Notes: generated by a model from the letters alone, not told the origin. A stretch of 48,200 nucleotides of DNA from Gammaproteobacteria bacterium (GCA_017577365.1 PKRJ01000025.1:1-48200); one strand, 5' to 3'; positions 33,590 through 41,747 are shown, numbered from the stretch's first letter. Translations and numbers: made by a program.

Positions 33590-34360
33590 ATGCCGAACGT
33601 TATCGAAGTCATCGAGCTCTCCAAGCGCTACGGGAACGTCACGGCGATCGAATCGCTGACGTTCAGCGTGCGCGCCGGCAGCCTGTTCGGTTTCCTCGGC
33701 TCGAACGGGTCCGGCAAGAGCACGACGATCGCCTGCCTGAGCGGGCTGACCGATCCGACGTCGGGCATTGTGCGTCTTTTCGGAAAACGCTTCGACTCTT
33801 CGTCCGTCGAGCTCAAGCGCCGAATCGGCGTCATGCCCGAGAACTTGGGGCTGTTCGACTATTTGCGCGCCGAAGAATTCCTGACGTTCCACGGGCGCAT
33901 GTACGGCCTGGGCGCCGCGGAAACGCGGCGCCGCGTCGACGAGTTGCTCGACGCGCTCGACCTCGCCGGCGAGGCCGACAAACCGCTCGGAAAGTTCAGC
34001 TCCGGAATGCGCAAGCGAGTAGCGTTCGCGGCGGCCATTCTCCACGGTCCGGAGCTGCTGTTCCTCGACGAACCCTTCGAATCCGTCGACCCGGCGGGCG
34101 TCGCTCTGATGAAATCGTGGTTACGCCGCTTCACGGCTCTCGGCCGCACCGTGTTCCTCACTACGCACGTCCTCGATACGGCGGAAAAGCTCTGTGATCA
34201 CGCGGCCATCATCCACAAGGGAGGCCGCCTGATCTGGCAAGGAGCCATCCCTCCGTCGACGGACGACGAGCGAGGTCCTGCCGACAAGCCCTTCACCAGC
34301 TTGGAGGGCCTGTTCCTCAGCCTGACGGGCGAGCGATATGCGAGTCTCGACTGGCTATGA
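33590..34360 (+). CDS. ABC transporter ATP-binding protein
   Basis: 256 residues of an ABC-2-type ATPase. Walker A LGSNGSGKST at 36-45, Q-loop region IGVMPENLGLFDYL (Glu where many have Gln, as in the drug/lipid ABC-2 group), signature FSSGMRKRVAFA near 135-146, Walker B LLFLDEPFESVDP near 155-167 and switch His in FLTTHVLDT. It powers export through the preceding large permease; the genes are separated by one base. A membrane-fusion-type adaptor gene follows 45 bases later, which suggests the complete system once spanned the envelope. Confidence 0.92.
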   Translation: MPNVIEVIELSKRYGNVTAIESLTFSVRAGSLFGFLGSNGSGKSTTIACLSGLTDPTSGIVRLFGKRFDSSSVELKRRIGVMPENLGLFDYLRAEEFLTFHGRMYGLGAAETRRRVDELLDALDLAGEADKPLGKFSSGMRKRVAFAAAILHGPELLFLDEPFESVDPAGVALMKSWLRRFTALGRTVFLTTHVLDTAEKLCDHAAIIHKGGRLIWQGAIPPSTDDERGPADKPFTSLEGLFLSLTGERYASLDWL

Positions 34361-34405
34361 AGCGCCGCCGCGCGGCGCCGGTTCCTCGCCGACGAGGCGT
34401 GTCCG

Positions 34406-35461
34406 ATGATTCCCGTCTCCGATGCTTCCATCGGCCGTCGCCCGGTCGACGGCGCAATGGACCGGCCGATTACACGCAGGCGGTCGTGGCCGAAACTGAC
34501 CCTCGGCGCCGTGACGCTGATCGCCGGCGCGGGATTGGCGTGCGACGCCGTGCGCGTCGGCAGCGTGAATGCGTACACGGTCGAGACGAGGCAACTGACG
34601 ATGGCGACCGTGCGCCGCGCACCGTTCACCGACTACGTTCCGATCCGCGGCACCGTGACGCCGCTGACGACCGTGTATCTCGACGCGATCGAAGGCGGCC
34701 GCGTCGAAGCCGTGCTCGTCGAGGAAGGGCAGTTCGTCGAGGCTGGACAACCTCTGCTCCGTCTCAGCAACACGGCTCTTCAGCTCGACGTCATCTCGCG
34801 GGAAGCGCAGGTTTCGGAGCAACTCAACAATCTGCGTAACACGCAGCTGGCGTTGGAACAGAATCGGCTGAGCCTGAAAAGCAGCCTCGTCGAGATCGAC
34901 TATCACATCAAGCGGCTGACGCGATTGAAGGAGCGACGGGCCGAGCTGGTCGAGCGCTGTCTGATCACGCCCCAGGCCTACGACGAGGTCGCCGACGAGC
35001 TCGAGTATTACCTGCACCGGCGGGCGGTGACGATAGAAAGCCAGCAGGCGGACGATCGCATGCGGCTCGCCCAGATCGAGTCTCTTCAGGAAACCGTCGA
35101 GCAGCTCGAGCGCAACCTGACGATCGCGCGCGCGAACCTCGAGAACCTCGTCATCAAAGCGCCGACAAGCGGACAGCTGACCGCGTTGTCGGCGGAGGTC
35201 GGCGAGTCCAAAGGCCGCGGCGAGCGTCTCGGTCAGATCGATGACGTGGATCGCGTGAAGGTCACGGCACTGATCGACGAGTTCTACGTCACGCGGATTC
35301 GCGCCGGACAACGAGCCGAGCTCGAGCTCGGCGGACGCATCCACGATCTCGAGGTCGTCAGGAAACGGCGCGAACCGCGCTATTCGGTCACCGGCGGACG
35401 CGTTGGATCGTCATCGAGCGGCAACAGGCTCGGCGTCTCCATATCGGAGAACTGGTCGTGA
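34406..35461 (+). CDS. HlyD/MacA-type membrane-fusion adaptor, C-terminally truncated
   Basis: 351 residues as an open frame, but only about 315 look native. An N-terminal membrane anchor (WPKLTLGAVTLIAGAGLAC) is followed by the half-lipoyl motif YLDAIEGGRVEAVLVEEGQFVEAGQPLLRLSN, a long coiled-coil hairpin (QVSEQLNNLRNTQLALEQNRLSLKSSL...ETVEQLERNLTIARANLEN), and the second lipoyl half NLVIKAPTSGQLTALSAEVGES. The beta-barrel begins (IRAGQRAELELGG) and then stops matching near 35350. The rest (VVRKRREPRYSVTGG onward) is read antisense through the end of ccoS, with the stop inside ccoS. Complete relatives run to about 400 residues, so roughly 90 residues are lost. An alternative start is the ATG at 34457. 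Probably non-functional. Confidence 0.82.
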   Translation: MIPVSDASIGRRPVDGAMDRPITRRRSWPKLTLGAVTLIAGAGLACDAVRVGSVNAYTVETRQLTMATVRRAPFTDYVPIRGTVTPLTTVYLDAIEGGRVEAVLVEEGQFVEAGQPLLRLSNTALQLDVISREAQVSEQLNNLRNTQLALEQNRLSLKSSLVEIDYHIKRLTRLKERRAELVERCLITPQAYDEVADELEYYLHRRAVTIESQQADDRMRLAQIESLQETVEQLERNLTIARANLENLVIKAPTSGQLTALSAEVGESKGRGERLGQIDDVDRVKVTALIDEFYVTRIRAGQRAELELGGRIHDLEVVRKRREPRYSVTGGRVGSSSSGNRLGVSISENWS

Positions 35462-35541
35462 TCGACCGCCCAGAAGAACGCCGCGATGGCGCCGGCGAGC
35501 AGCACGAGCGACAGCGGAATCATGACGAGCAGCACGTTCAT
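35380..35541 (-). CDS. ccoS: cbb3-type cytochrome oxidase maturation protein CcoS
   Basis: A 53-residue one-helix membrane protein starting MNVLLVMIPLSLVLLAGAIAAFFWAVDHDQFSDME, the classic CcoS pattern with the FFWAV...GQFDD-like motif (here DHDQFSDME). CcoS is needed for cofactor insertion into cbb3 oxidase. Its ATG overlaps the ccoI stop in an ATGA, so it is the last gene of the cco operon. The stop codon is at 35380-35382. The truncated adaptor gene, on the other strand, ends inside this gene at 35461, so the tails of the two genes overlap by about 80 bases. Confidence 0.93.
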   Translation of the reverse strand: MNVLLVMIPLSLVLLAGAIAAFFWAVDHDQFSDMETPSLLPLDDDPTRPPVTE

Positions 35542-38054
35542 GCGGCCGGCACCTCCAACGTCGTGGCGCCGTTCCGATCCGTGCCGATCGGCGCGGCTCT
35601 ATCGGCCTGCCGTTCGCGACGCTCGATCCCGCGTCCGATGCGCATCGCGTTCAGCACGACGACGAGCGAGCTCACGGACATGCCGAGCGCCGCGAGCAGC
35701 GGCGGCACGAAGCCGAGCGCGGCGAGCGGCACCGCCGCCATGTTGTACGCGAACGCCCATCGCTGATTCTGCTCGAGGATCGCGAGCGTCTCGGCCGCGA
35801 TCTCGCGCGCGGGCGCCAGGTGCTCGAGCTTGCCGCCGGAGAGCACGATATCGCTCGTCGCCTGCGCGAGCTCCGCGCCCTCGGCGATCGCGACCGCGAC
35901 GTCGGCGCCGCCCAGCACGGGCGCATCGTTGACGCCGTCGCCGACGGCGATGACCCGCGCGCCCTGCTCGCGCAGCGCCGCGAGGCGCGCGAGCTTGTCG
36001 CTCGGCGCCTGCCGCGCGTGCCAATCGTCGATCCCCAGTCGCTCCGCGACGGCGCGCACCTTCTGTGCCGAGTCGCCGCTCGCGATCGTGACGTGCACGC
36101 CCTGCCGCTCGAGCGCGCGAACGGCGATCCGCGCGTCCGGTCGAAGCCGCTCGCTCAGGTGGAACGCGGCGATCGGCCCGGTATCGTCGGCGAGCAGCAC
36201 CGCGTCCTCGTCCATGGAAGTCGCCGCGTTACCCTCGAGGGCAAAATCGGCGCGCCCCAGCCTGAGCTCGCGTCCTCCGACCGTCGCGCGGACGCCGAGA
36301 CCTGCATGCATTTCGACGTTCGTCGCCGCCGGAAGCGGCGCGTTCGGGCAAGCGGCCGCGATCGCGCGCGCGACCGGATGCCGGCTCTCCCTCGCGAGCG
36401 CCGCCGCAAGACGCAACGCGTCCGCCGAAGACATCGAATCGCGCGCATCGACGCGCACGACCTCGAGATCGGGTTCCGTCAACGTGCCGGTCTTGTCGAA
36501 CACGACGTGCGTCGCGCCCGCGAGCCCTTCGATCGCGTCGGGCTTCACGACGAGCACGCCGCGCCGCGCGAGCACCGCGAGCGCGCGCGTGACCGCGACC
36601 GGCACCGCGAGCGCGAACGCGCACGGGCACGACACGACGAGCACCGCGAGCGCCGCCGCGAACGCTCGCGACGGATCGAACCAGGCCCACGCCGCGGCCG
36701 TCGCCGCGGTCAGGAGCAGCACGCGCAGCACGAAGCGCGACGCGGTCTTCTCGCCCTCGAGCGCGAGCTTGGGCTTCGCGGCCTGCGCACGCGCGACGAG
36801 CTCGGCGATGCCGGCGAGCGCGGTCTCGGTGCCGACGCGCTCGACGCGAAGATCGACCGGACCGTCGACGAGCACGCTGCCCGCGACGAGCGTCTCGCCG
36901 CGCCGCCGCTCGACCGGAGCGGACTCGCCCGTCAAGAGCGCCTCGTCGACGCGGCAGCGCTCGGACAGCAGCACGCCGTCGGCGGGAATCACGCCGCCCT
37001 CGGCGACGTGCACGCGATCGCCGGGCATGAGCTCGCGAACACCGACGCGCTCGAGGTCGCCGTTCGCGAGCCGCCTGTCCGCATAGGGCGGCGTGAGGCG
37101 CGCGAGCGCGTCGGTCAGGTCGCTCGCGCGATGCCGCGCACGCATCTCGACGTAGCGCCCGATCAGCAGGAAGAACACGAACATCGACACGCCTTCGAAA
37201 TAGACGTGCACGCCGCCGCGCATCGCTTCGATCAGGCTCGCGACGTAGATCGCGGCGACCGCGAGCGCGACCGGCACGTCCATCCCCAGCCGGCGCGTCT
37301 TGAGACACCGCATCGCGCCCGCGAAGAACGGCTGCGCCGAGTAGAGCACGACGGGTGTCGCGACGAGGAAGCCGAGCCAGCGGAACAGATCGCGCGCGGC
37401 GACGTCGAGCGACGCGGGGTCGCCGAGATAAAGCACGCCCGCGTACATCATCGCCTGCATCGCGCCGAAGCCGGCGACGACGAGACGCTTCAGCGCGGAG
37501 CGCGACTCGTGCCGACGCACGTCGTCGAGCGCCTCCGCGTCGAGCGGCAGCGCGCGATAGCCGATGCGCGCGAGCGCATCGAGCAAGCGCGGCAACGAGG
37601 TCTCGGCTTCGCGCCACACGACCCGCGCGCGCTTCGATGCCCCGTTGATCTCGACGTCCTCGACGCCGGGCTCGGCGAACAAAGCGCGCTCGACGACCAT
37701 GACGCACGCGGCGCAACGCACGCCGTCGACGACGAGCAGCGTCTCGCGGCGCCCGTCGCCGAGATCGCGGATCACGTGCCGTGCGATCTCGGGCCGCTGC
37801 CACACCGCCGCTTCCGCCGCGCCCTCGGCTTCCGGCTTCGGTCCGGGCGCGGCCCGCATGTCGTAGTAGCTCGCGAGGCCGAGCGCGTCGATGCGTTCCG
37901 CGGCCGCGCGGCACGTCTCGCCGCAGACCGCGCGCCGCTCGCCGGCGACGGTCGCAATCAGACGATCTTCCGCGGGCAGCGGGCCGCCGCAGTGCCAGCA
38001 GGAGCCCGGCGCCGCGTGCTCGTTACCGGCTTTTCTCGCGCAGCATGTGCCCAT
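35538..38054 (-). CDS. ccoI: Copper-translocating P-type ATPase for cbb3 oxidase assembly (CcoI/FixI)
   Basis: 838 residues. The N-terminus has the cysteine-rich CWHCGGPLP and a cysteine pair further on (VCGETC), usual in CcoI. A heavy-metal-associated domain has CAAC at 114-117 (GVRCAACV), and about eight membrane helices follow. The ion-translocation motif SCPCAFALAVP is near 473-483, the actuator TGESAP is present, the phosphorylation site DKTGTLT is near 520, and GDGVNDAPVLGGADVAVAI is near 705-723. CcoI moves copper across the inner membrane for the CuB site of cbb3 oxidase. Its stop overlaps the ccoS start. The operon position after ccoNOQP and a FixH-position gene confirms the assignment. 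Confidence 0.95.
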   Translation of the reverse strand: MGTCCARKAGNEHAAPGSCWHCGGPLPAEDRLIATVAGERRAVCGETCRAAAERIDALGLASYYDMRAAPGPKPEAEGAAEAAVWQRPEIARHVIRDLGDGRRETLLVVDGVRCAACVMVVERALFAEPGVEDVEINGASKRARVVWREAETSLPRLLDALARIGYRALPLDAEALDDVRRHESRSALKRLVVAGFGAMQAMMYAGVLYLGDPASLDVAARDLFRWLGFLVATPVVLYSAQPFFAGAMRCLKTRRLGMDVPVALAVAAIYVASLIEAMRGGVHVYFEGVSMFVFFLLIGRYVEMRARHRASDLTDALARLTPPYADRRLANGDLERVGVRELMPGDRVHVAEGGVIPADGVLLSERCRVDEALLTGESAPVERRRGETLVAGSVLVDGPVDLRVERVGTETALAGIAELVARAQAAKPKLALEGEKTASRFVLRVLLLTAATAAAWAWFDPSRAFAAALAVLVVSCPCAFALAVPVAVTRALAVLARRGVLVVKPDAIEGLAGATHVVFDKTGTLTEPDLEVVRVDARDSMSSADALRLAAALARESRHPVARAIAAACPNAPLPAATNVEMHAGLGVRATVGGRELRLGRADFALEGNAATSMDEDAVLLADDTGPIAAFHLSERLRPDARIAVRALERQGVHVTIASGDSAQKVRAVAERLGIDDWHARQAPSDKLARLAALREQGARVIAVGDGVNDAPVLGGADVAVAIAEGAELAQATSDIVLSGGKLEHLAPAREIAAETLAILEQNQRWAFAYNMAAVPLAALGFVPPLLAALGMSVSSLVVVLNAMRIGRGIERRERQADRAAPIGTDRNGATTLEVPAA

Positions 38055-38067
38055 CGCGCGTCCCCGC

Positions 38068-38373
38068 TCACCGCCCGACGATCATCACACCGAGCGGCAC
38101 GCGGAACACGGTTTCGCCGACGTCGGGAAGCGCGTCGGAAGGCTGCGAGAGCGCGATCACGATCGTCACGACGCACGCCGCGAGGATCGCGACGAAGAGC
38201 GCGGCCGCGAGCCAGACGACGCCCGATCGATACCAGGCGTTGCGATCGGTGCGTCGCGATTCGCGCCGCGCCGTCTCGTTCCCGGCGAGACGCGCGTCGT
38301 CGAGACCTTTCGCGGCTCCGAGCACGACGCTCGGGTCGAAGCCGCAGCAACCGAAAGGCATCATGCTCGTCAC
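38068..38373 (-). CDS. Small membrane protein in the FixH/CcoH position of the cco operon
   Basis: 101 residues. A soluble N-terminal part with GCCGFD and many charged residues is followed by one transmembrane helix (WYRSGVVWLAAALFVAILAACVVTIVIAL), then a short periplasmic tail (LPDVGETVFRVPLG). FixH/CcoH has a similar WYK/WYR-then-helix start and lies at this place between ccoP and ccoI. Normal FixH, however, has the helix near its N-terminus, a DDYYKEG motif after it and a periplasmic domain of about 100 residues, all missing here. It may be a reduced FixH or an unrelated assembly factor. The gaps to ccoP (16 bases) and ccoI (13 bases) show it is part of the operon. Confidence 0.75.
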   Translation of the reverse strand: MTSMMPFGCCGFDPSVVLGAAKGLDDARLAGNETARRESRRTDRNAWYRSGVVWLAAALFVAILAACVVTIVIALSQPSDALPDVGETVFRVPLGVMIVGR

Positions 38374-38389
38374 GCCGCACCTCGCACGT

Positions 38390-39346
38390 TCAATACGCCG
38401 CGCCTTCGCTCGGCGCCGCCGCGATCGTCTCGTCTGCCACGCGGCGCGCGAGCGGCTTCTTCTCGCCGCGCGCGTACAGCCACGCGGCCACCGCGCGCGC
38501 TTCCTGCTCGCTCAGCCGTCCGCGCCACGCGGGCATCTGACCGCTGCGCCCGTCGCGGATCGACGCCATCACGCTCGCGAAGTCGCCGCCGTACAGCCAA
38601 TCCTCGTCGGTCAGATCGGGCGCGCCGAGCGCCGGATTGCCTTTGCCGTCGAGGCCGTGGCACGCGGCGCACGTCGTTTCGAACCGTGCCTTGCCTTCGG
38701 TCATCGTTTCGGCAGCCGGCGTGCCGAGCGCGAGCACGTAGCTCGTGACCTGGACCAACCCGTCCCGGCCCAGCGCCTCGCCCCACGGCGGCATCGTCCC
38801 GCGACGGCCGTCGAGGATGCTCTTCACGACGGTGTCGGGATCGCCCCCGTACAGCCATTTCCCGTCGACGAGATTCGGCGCGCCGAGCGCCGTGCGGCCG
38901 GTCGCGTCGGTGCCGTGACACGCCGCGCAGTTGTCGAGATAGAGCTGACGGCCGAGCCGCGCGACCGGATGCCCCGACGGCACCTGGTCGAGCTTCATCT
39001 CGTCGAGCACGGCGAAGACTTGCTCGAGCCGCGCCGCGTTCTCGGCCGCCTCGCGCTCGTGCTCTCCCGCCGACGTCCAGCCCAGCACGCCGCCGAACCC
39101 GCCGAAGCCGGGATAGAGCACGAGATAGACCATCGCGAACACGAACCCCGCTGCGGAGAGGATCACCCACCACAGCGGCAAGCGGCGCACGCCTTCGCGA
39201 AGCACGCCGTGCGCCCACGCATGGCCCGTCGTGCCGTCGGGCTGCGTCGGAATCTTCATGCGTTGCGCCCAGACGAACAGGAACAGCGCAATGCCGAGAT
39301 TCAGGACGATCAGAAAGATGACCCAACCGGACCAGAACGGGCTCAT
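38390..39346 (-). CDS. ccoP: cbb3-type cytochrome c oxidase subunit III (CcoP), di-haem
   Basis: 318 residues. Two N-terminal transmembrane segments (WSGWVIFLIVLNLGIALFLFVW and LPLWWVILSAAGFVFAMVYLVLYPGFG) precede a periplasmic part with two c-type haem sites: CAACHG at 140-145 and again CAACHG at 226-231. The Met ligand regions are GTMPPWGEAL and GQMPAWRGRL. CcoP receives electrons from soluble cytochromes and passes them to CcoO. The split N-terminus with two helices matches the longer CcoP type of gammaproteobacteria. A TGAGGTG ribosome site precedes the ATG. Confidence 0.96.
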   Translation of the reverse strand: MSPFWSGWVIFLIVLNLGIALFLFVWAQRMKIPTQPDGTTGHAWAHGVLREGVRRLPLWWVILSAAGFVFAMVYLVLYPGFGGFGGVLGWTSAGEHEREAAENAARLEQVFAVLDEMKLDQVPSGHPVARLGRQLYLDNCAACHGTDATGRTALGAPNLVDGKWLYGGDPDTVVKSILDGRRGTMPPWGEALGRDGLVQVTSYVLALGTPAAETMTEGKARFETTCAACHGLDGKGNPALGAPDLTDEDWLYGGDFASVMASIRDGRSGQMPAWRGRLSEQEARAVAAWLYARGEKKPLARRVADETIAAAPSEGAAY

Positions 39347-39357
39347 GACGTCGCACC

Positions 39358-39525
39358 TCAGTTATCCGGCGCTTCGCGCGGATCGTTGTCCTGCATCGGG
39401 ATCGCGGCCAGCGCGTCGAAGGTCGGCTTGTGCCGCGGCCGCCATGCCCAGAACCAGATCGTGAGGAAGACGGACATCAAGAGCAGAATCAGAAAGCCGA
39501 CGATATGTCCGTATAACGGCGTCAT
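39358..39525 (-). CDS. ccoQ: cbb3-type oxidase small subunit CcoQ
   Basis: 55 residues: one transmembrane helix (IVGFLILLLMSVFLTIWFWAW), then a basic and acidic C-terminal stretch (RPRHKPTFDALAAIPMQDND), the normal form of CcoQ/FixQ, which stabilises the CcoP interaction. The start at 39525 overlaps the ccoO stop by 4 bases (ATGA); longer readings upstream lie inside ccoO and are not real. ccoP follows 11 bases downstream. Confidence 0.93.
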   Translation of the reverse strand: MTPLYGHIVGFLILLLMSVFLTIWFWAWRPRHKPTFDALAAIPMQDNDPREAPDN

Positions 39526-40142
39526 TGGCGCTCTCCCTGCGTGCCAAGTCCCTGTAGATACGCGACGAGCGCGTCGAGCTCGGTCTTGCCCTCGAGCGCT
39601 TCGATCGCACCTTCGATCTCGGCGTCGTCGTACGGATCGCCGAGCCGCTTGAGCGCGCGCATCCGCGCTTGCACGTCCTTCGCGTCGACCAGCGCGTCCG
39701 CGAGCCACGGATAGGCCGGCATGTTCGATTCAGGCACCACGGCGCGCGGGTTGAGCAGATGCAGCCTGTGCCATTCGTCGCTGTACTTGCCGCCGACGCG
39801 CGCGAGGTCCGGGCCCGTGCGCTTCGATCCCCACTGGAACGGACGGTCGTAGACGAACTCGCCGGCCACCGAGTAGTCGCCGTAGCGCTGCGTCTCGAAG
39901 CGCAGCGTGCGGATCATCTGCGTGTGACACGCGTAGCAGCCTTCGCGAACGTAGATGTCGCGTCCCGCTAGCCGCAACGGATCGTACGGCTCGATACCGG
40001 GGGCGGGCTGCGTCTCGTGCGCCTTCATGAAGAGCGGCGTGATCTCCGCGAGACCGCCGAACGCGACCATGAAGGCGATCAGGATTCCCAGGAGCCCGGC
40101 GTGCTTCTCGATCGCTGCGAAGTGTCGGTATTGAAGCTTCAT
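39522..40142 (-). CDS. ccoO: cbb3-type cytochrome c oxidase subunit II (CcoO), mono-haem
   Basis: 206 residues. One N-terminal anchor helix (AGLLGILIAFMVAFGGLAEITPLF), then the haem c site CYACH at 69-73 (REGCYACHTQMIRTL), and the family segment RPFQWGSKRTGPDLARVGGKYSDEWH. The Met ligand is probably in VVPESNMPAYPWL. CcoO is the membrane-anchored cytochrome c subunit that relays electrons to CcoN. It sits 10 bases after ccoN and overlaps ccoQ, so it is tightly within the operon. Confidence 0.96.
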   Translation of the reverse strand: MKLQYRHFAAIEKHAGLLGILIAFMVAFGGLAEITPLFMKAHETQPAPGIEPYDPLRLAGRDIYVREGCYACHTQMIRTLRFETQRYGDYSVAGEFVYDRPFQWGSKRTGPDLARVGGKYSDEWHRLHLLNPRAVVPESNMPAYPWLADALVDAKDVQARMRALKRLGDPYDDAEIEGAIEALEGKTELDALVAYLQGLGTQGERQ

Positions 40143-40152
40143 CGCTCGGCTC

Positions 40153-41607
40153 CTAGGTGGTCGACCGCGCGTACTGCGGCGGAGGCTCGGGGATCGGGAT
40201 CGGGATCGCCTTGATCAGCCTCGCGCGCGCATGCTCCGCCGTGTGCCACATGTTCCACGCCATCACGCCCATCCCGGCGACTATCAGCACTCCGCCGAGG
40301 AAGCGCAGCAGGTAGAACGGCTTCACCGCGATCAGGCTCTCGAGGAAGCTGTAGACGAGCGTTCCGTCGGGGCTCGTCGCGCGCCACATCAGCCCTTCGA
40401 CGATACCGGCCGTCCACATCGACGCGACGTACAGCAGGAGTCCGGCCGCGTGCATCCAGAAGTGCACGTTCATCGCGCGGATCGAATACATCTGCGGCCG
40501 GCCGAGCGCGCGCGGCGCCATGGCGTACAGCGAGCCGATGGTGATCATTGCGACCCAGCCGATCGCGCCGGAATGGACGTGCGCGACCGTCCAATCCGTG
40601 TTGTGCGACAACGAGTTCAAGGACTTGATCGAGAGCATCGAGCCCTCGAACGTCGACGCCGCGTAGAAGACGAGCGCGACGACCATGAACTTCACGGCGG
40701 GGTCGGTCCTGACCTTGTCCCACGAGCCGTTGAACGTCATCAGGCCGTTCGCGGCGGAGCCCAGGCTCGGCATCAGCAGCACGAGCGAGAACACGGAGCC
40801 CACGGACTGGACCCAATCGGGCAGCGACGAATAGAGCAGGTGATGCGGACCCGCCCACATGTAGATCGAGATCAGCGCCCAGAAATTGACGATCGAGAAG
40901 CGGTAGCTCCACAGCGGCTGCTGGGCCTGCCGCGGGACGAAGTAGTACATCATCCCGAGGAAGCCGGCGGTCAGGAAGAACGCGACCGCGTTATGCCCGT
41001 ACCACCACTGCACCATCGCATCGACGACGCCCGAGTAGATCGGATAGGACTTCGTGAGCGTCGCCGGCAGGGCGAGGTTGTTCACGACGTGCAGCAGCGC
41101 AACGGCGATGATGAACGCGCCGTAGTACCAGTTCGCGACGTAGATGTGCTTGATGCGGCGCTTCGCGAGCGTCGCGAAGAACACCGCACCGAACGCGACC
41201 CAGACGATCGTGATCAGGATGTCGACGAACCACTCGGGCTCCGCGTACTCCTTGCTCTGCGTGATGCCGAGCGGAACGGTCACCGCCGCGAGCACGCACG
41301 CGAGCTGCCATCCCCAGAACGTGAACTTCGCGAGCTTCTCGAGCGCGAGGCGCGTATGCCCGGTGCGCTGGACCACGTAGTAGCACGTGCCCATCAGCGC
41401 GGACCCGCCGAATCCGAAGATCACGCCGAGCGTGTGGTCGGGGCGCAGTCGGCTGAAGGTCAGCCAAGGAATGTCGAAATTGAGTGCCGGCCACGCGAGC
41501 TGCGCGGCCACGAGCACCCCGACCGCCATGCCGATAACGCCCCAAACGGTCGCCGCGAGAAGAAAGAGACGGACCACGTCATCGTTGTAGGTCTCGTTGC
41601 TCGTCAT
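40153..41607 (-). CDS. ccoN: cbb3-type cytochrome c oxidase catalytic subunit I (CcoN)
   Basis: 484 residues, about twelve transmembrane helices. Haem-copper oxidase features are visible: LRPDHTLGVIFGFGGSALMG with a haem b His, WYYGHNAVAFFLTAGFLGMMYYFVPRQ (CuB ligand region with the Tyr-His pattern of C-type oxidases), YMWAGPHHLLYSSLPDW (His-His), and TDWTVAHVHSGAIGWV plus NVHFWMHAAGLLLYV for the other haem ligands. It reduces oxygen to water with high affinity and pumps protons. First gene of the cco operon. The ATG follows two nested SD-like AAGGAGG repeats and a two-codon mini-ORF, described separately. Confidence 0.97.
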   Translation of the reverse strand: MTSNETYNDDVVRLFLLAATVWGVIGMAVGVLVAAQLAWPALNFDIPWLTFSRLRPDHTLGVIFGFGGSALMGTCYYVVQRTGHTRLALEKLAKFTFWGWQLACVLAAVTVPLGITQSKEYAEPEWFVDILITIVWVAFGAVFFATLAKRRIKHIYVANWYYGAFIIAVALLHVVNNLALPATLTKSYPIYSGVVDAMVQWWYGHNAVAFFLTAGFLGMMYYFVPRQAQQPLWSYRFSIVNFWALISIYMWAGPHHLLYSSLPDWVQSVGSVFSLVLLMPSLGSAANGLMTFNGSWDKVRTDPAVKFMVVALVFYAASTFEGSMLSIKSLNSLSHNTDWTVAHVHSGAIGWVAMITIGSLYAMAPRALGRPQMYSIRAMNVHFWMHAAGLLLYVASMWTAGIVEGLMWRATSPDGTLVYSFLESLIAVKPFYLLRFLGGVLIVAGMGVMAWNMWHTAEHARARLIKAIPIPIPEPPPQYARSTT

Positions 41608-41645
41608 GGCATCGGGGCCTCCTTGGCTAAGCGGGGGCCTCCTTG
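41608..41645 (-). promoter_or_regulatory. Duplicated Shine-Dalgarno and two-codon mini-ORF in the ccoN leader
   Basis: On the minus strand, a 12-base segment CAAGGAGGCCCC occurs twice with a 20-base period (41634-41645 and 41614-41625). Each contains a perfect AAGGAGG. The nearer one lies 10 bases from the ccoN ATG but only 5 bases from an ATG at 41612, which reads ATG-CCA-TGA; its stop overlaps the ccoN start (ATGA). Translation of ccoN could therefore be coupled to this minimal frame. Confidence 0.5.
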
Positions 41646-41729
41646 CACCCCGCGGCGATACTTTCGGCGAATCGCCGCGGCGACGGTATTGCGTGTTTCC
41701 GAAAGGCGAGCGCGTACGAGCATCGCGCT

Positions 41730-41747
41730 ACGTGACGCGAGTCACGT
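41730..41747. promoter_or_regulatory. CRP/FNR-superfamily-like palindrome between ccoN and the divergent gene
   Basis: ACGTGAC and GTCACGT (7-bp arms, 41730-41736 and 41741-41747) around GCGA give GTGA-N6-TCAC, the core of a CRP-type site, not the TTGAT-N4-ATCAA of FNR/ANR. It is 123 bases upstream of the ccoN start and about 50 bases upstream of a TATATA element (41777-41782) that may serve the gene at 41870. Binding is inferred from symmetry and context. Confidence 0.45.
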
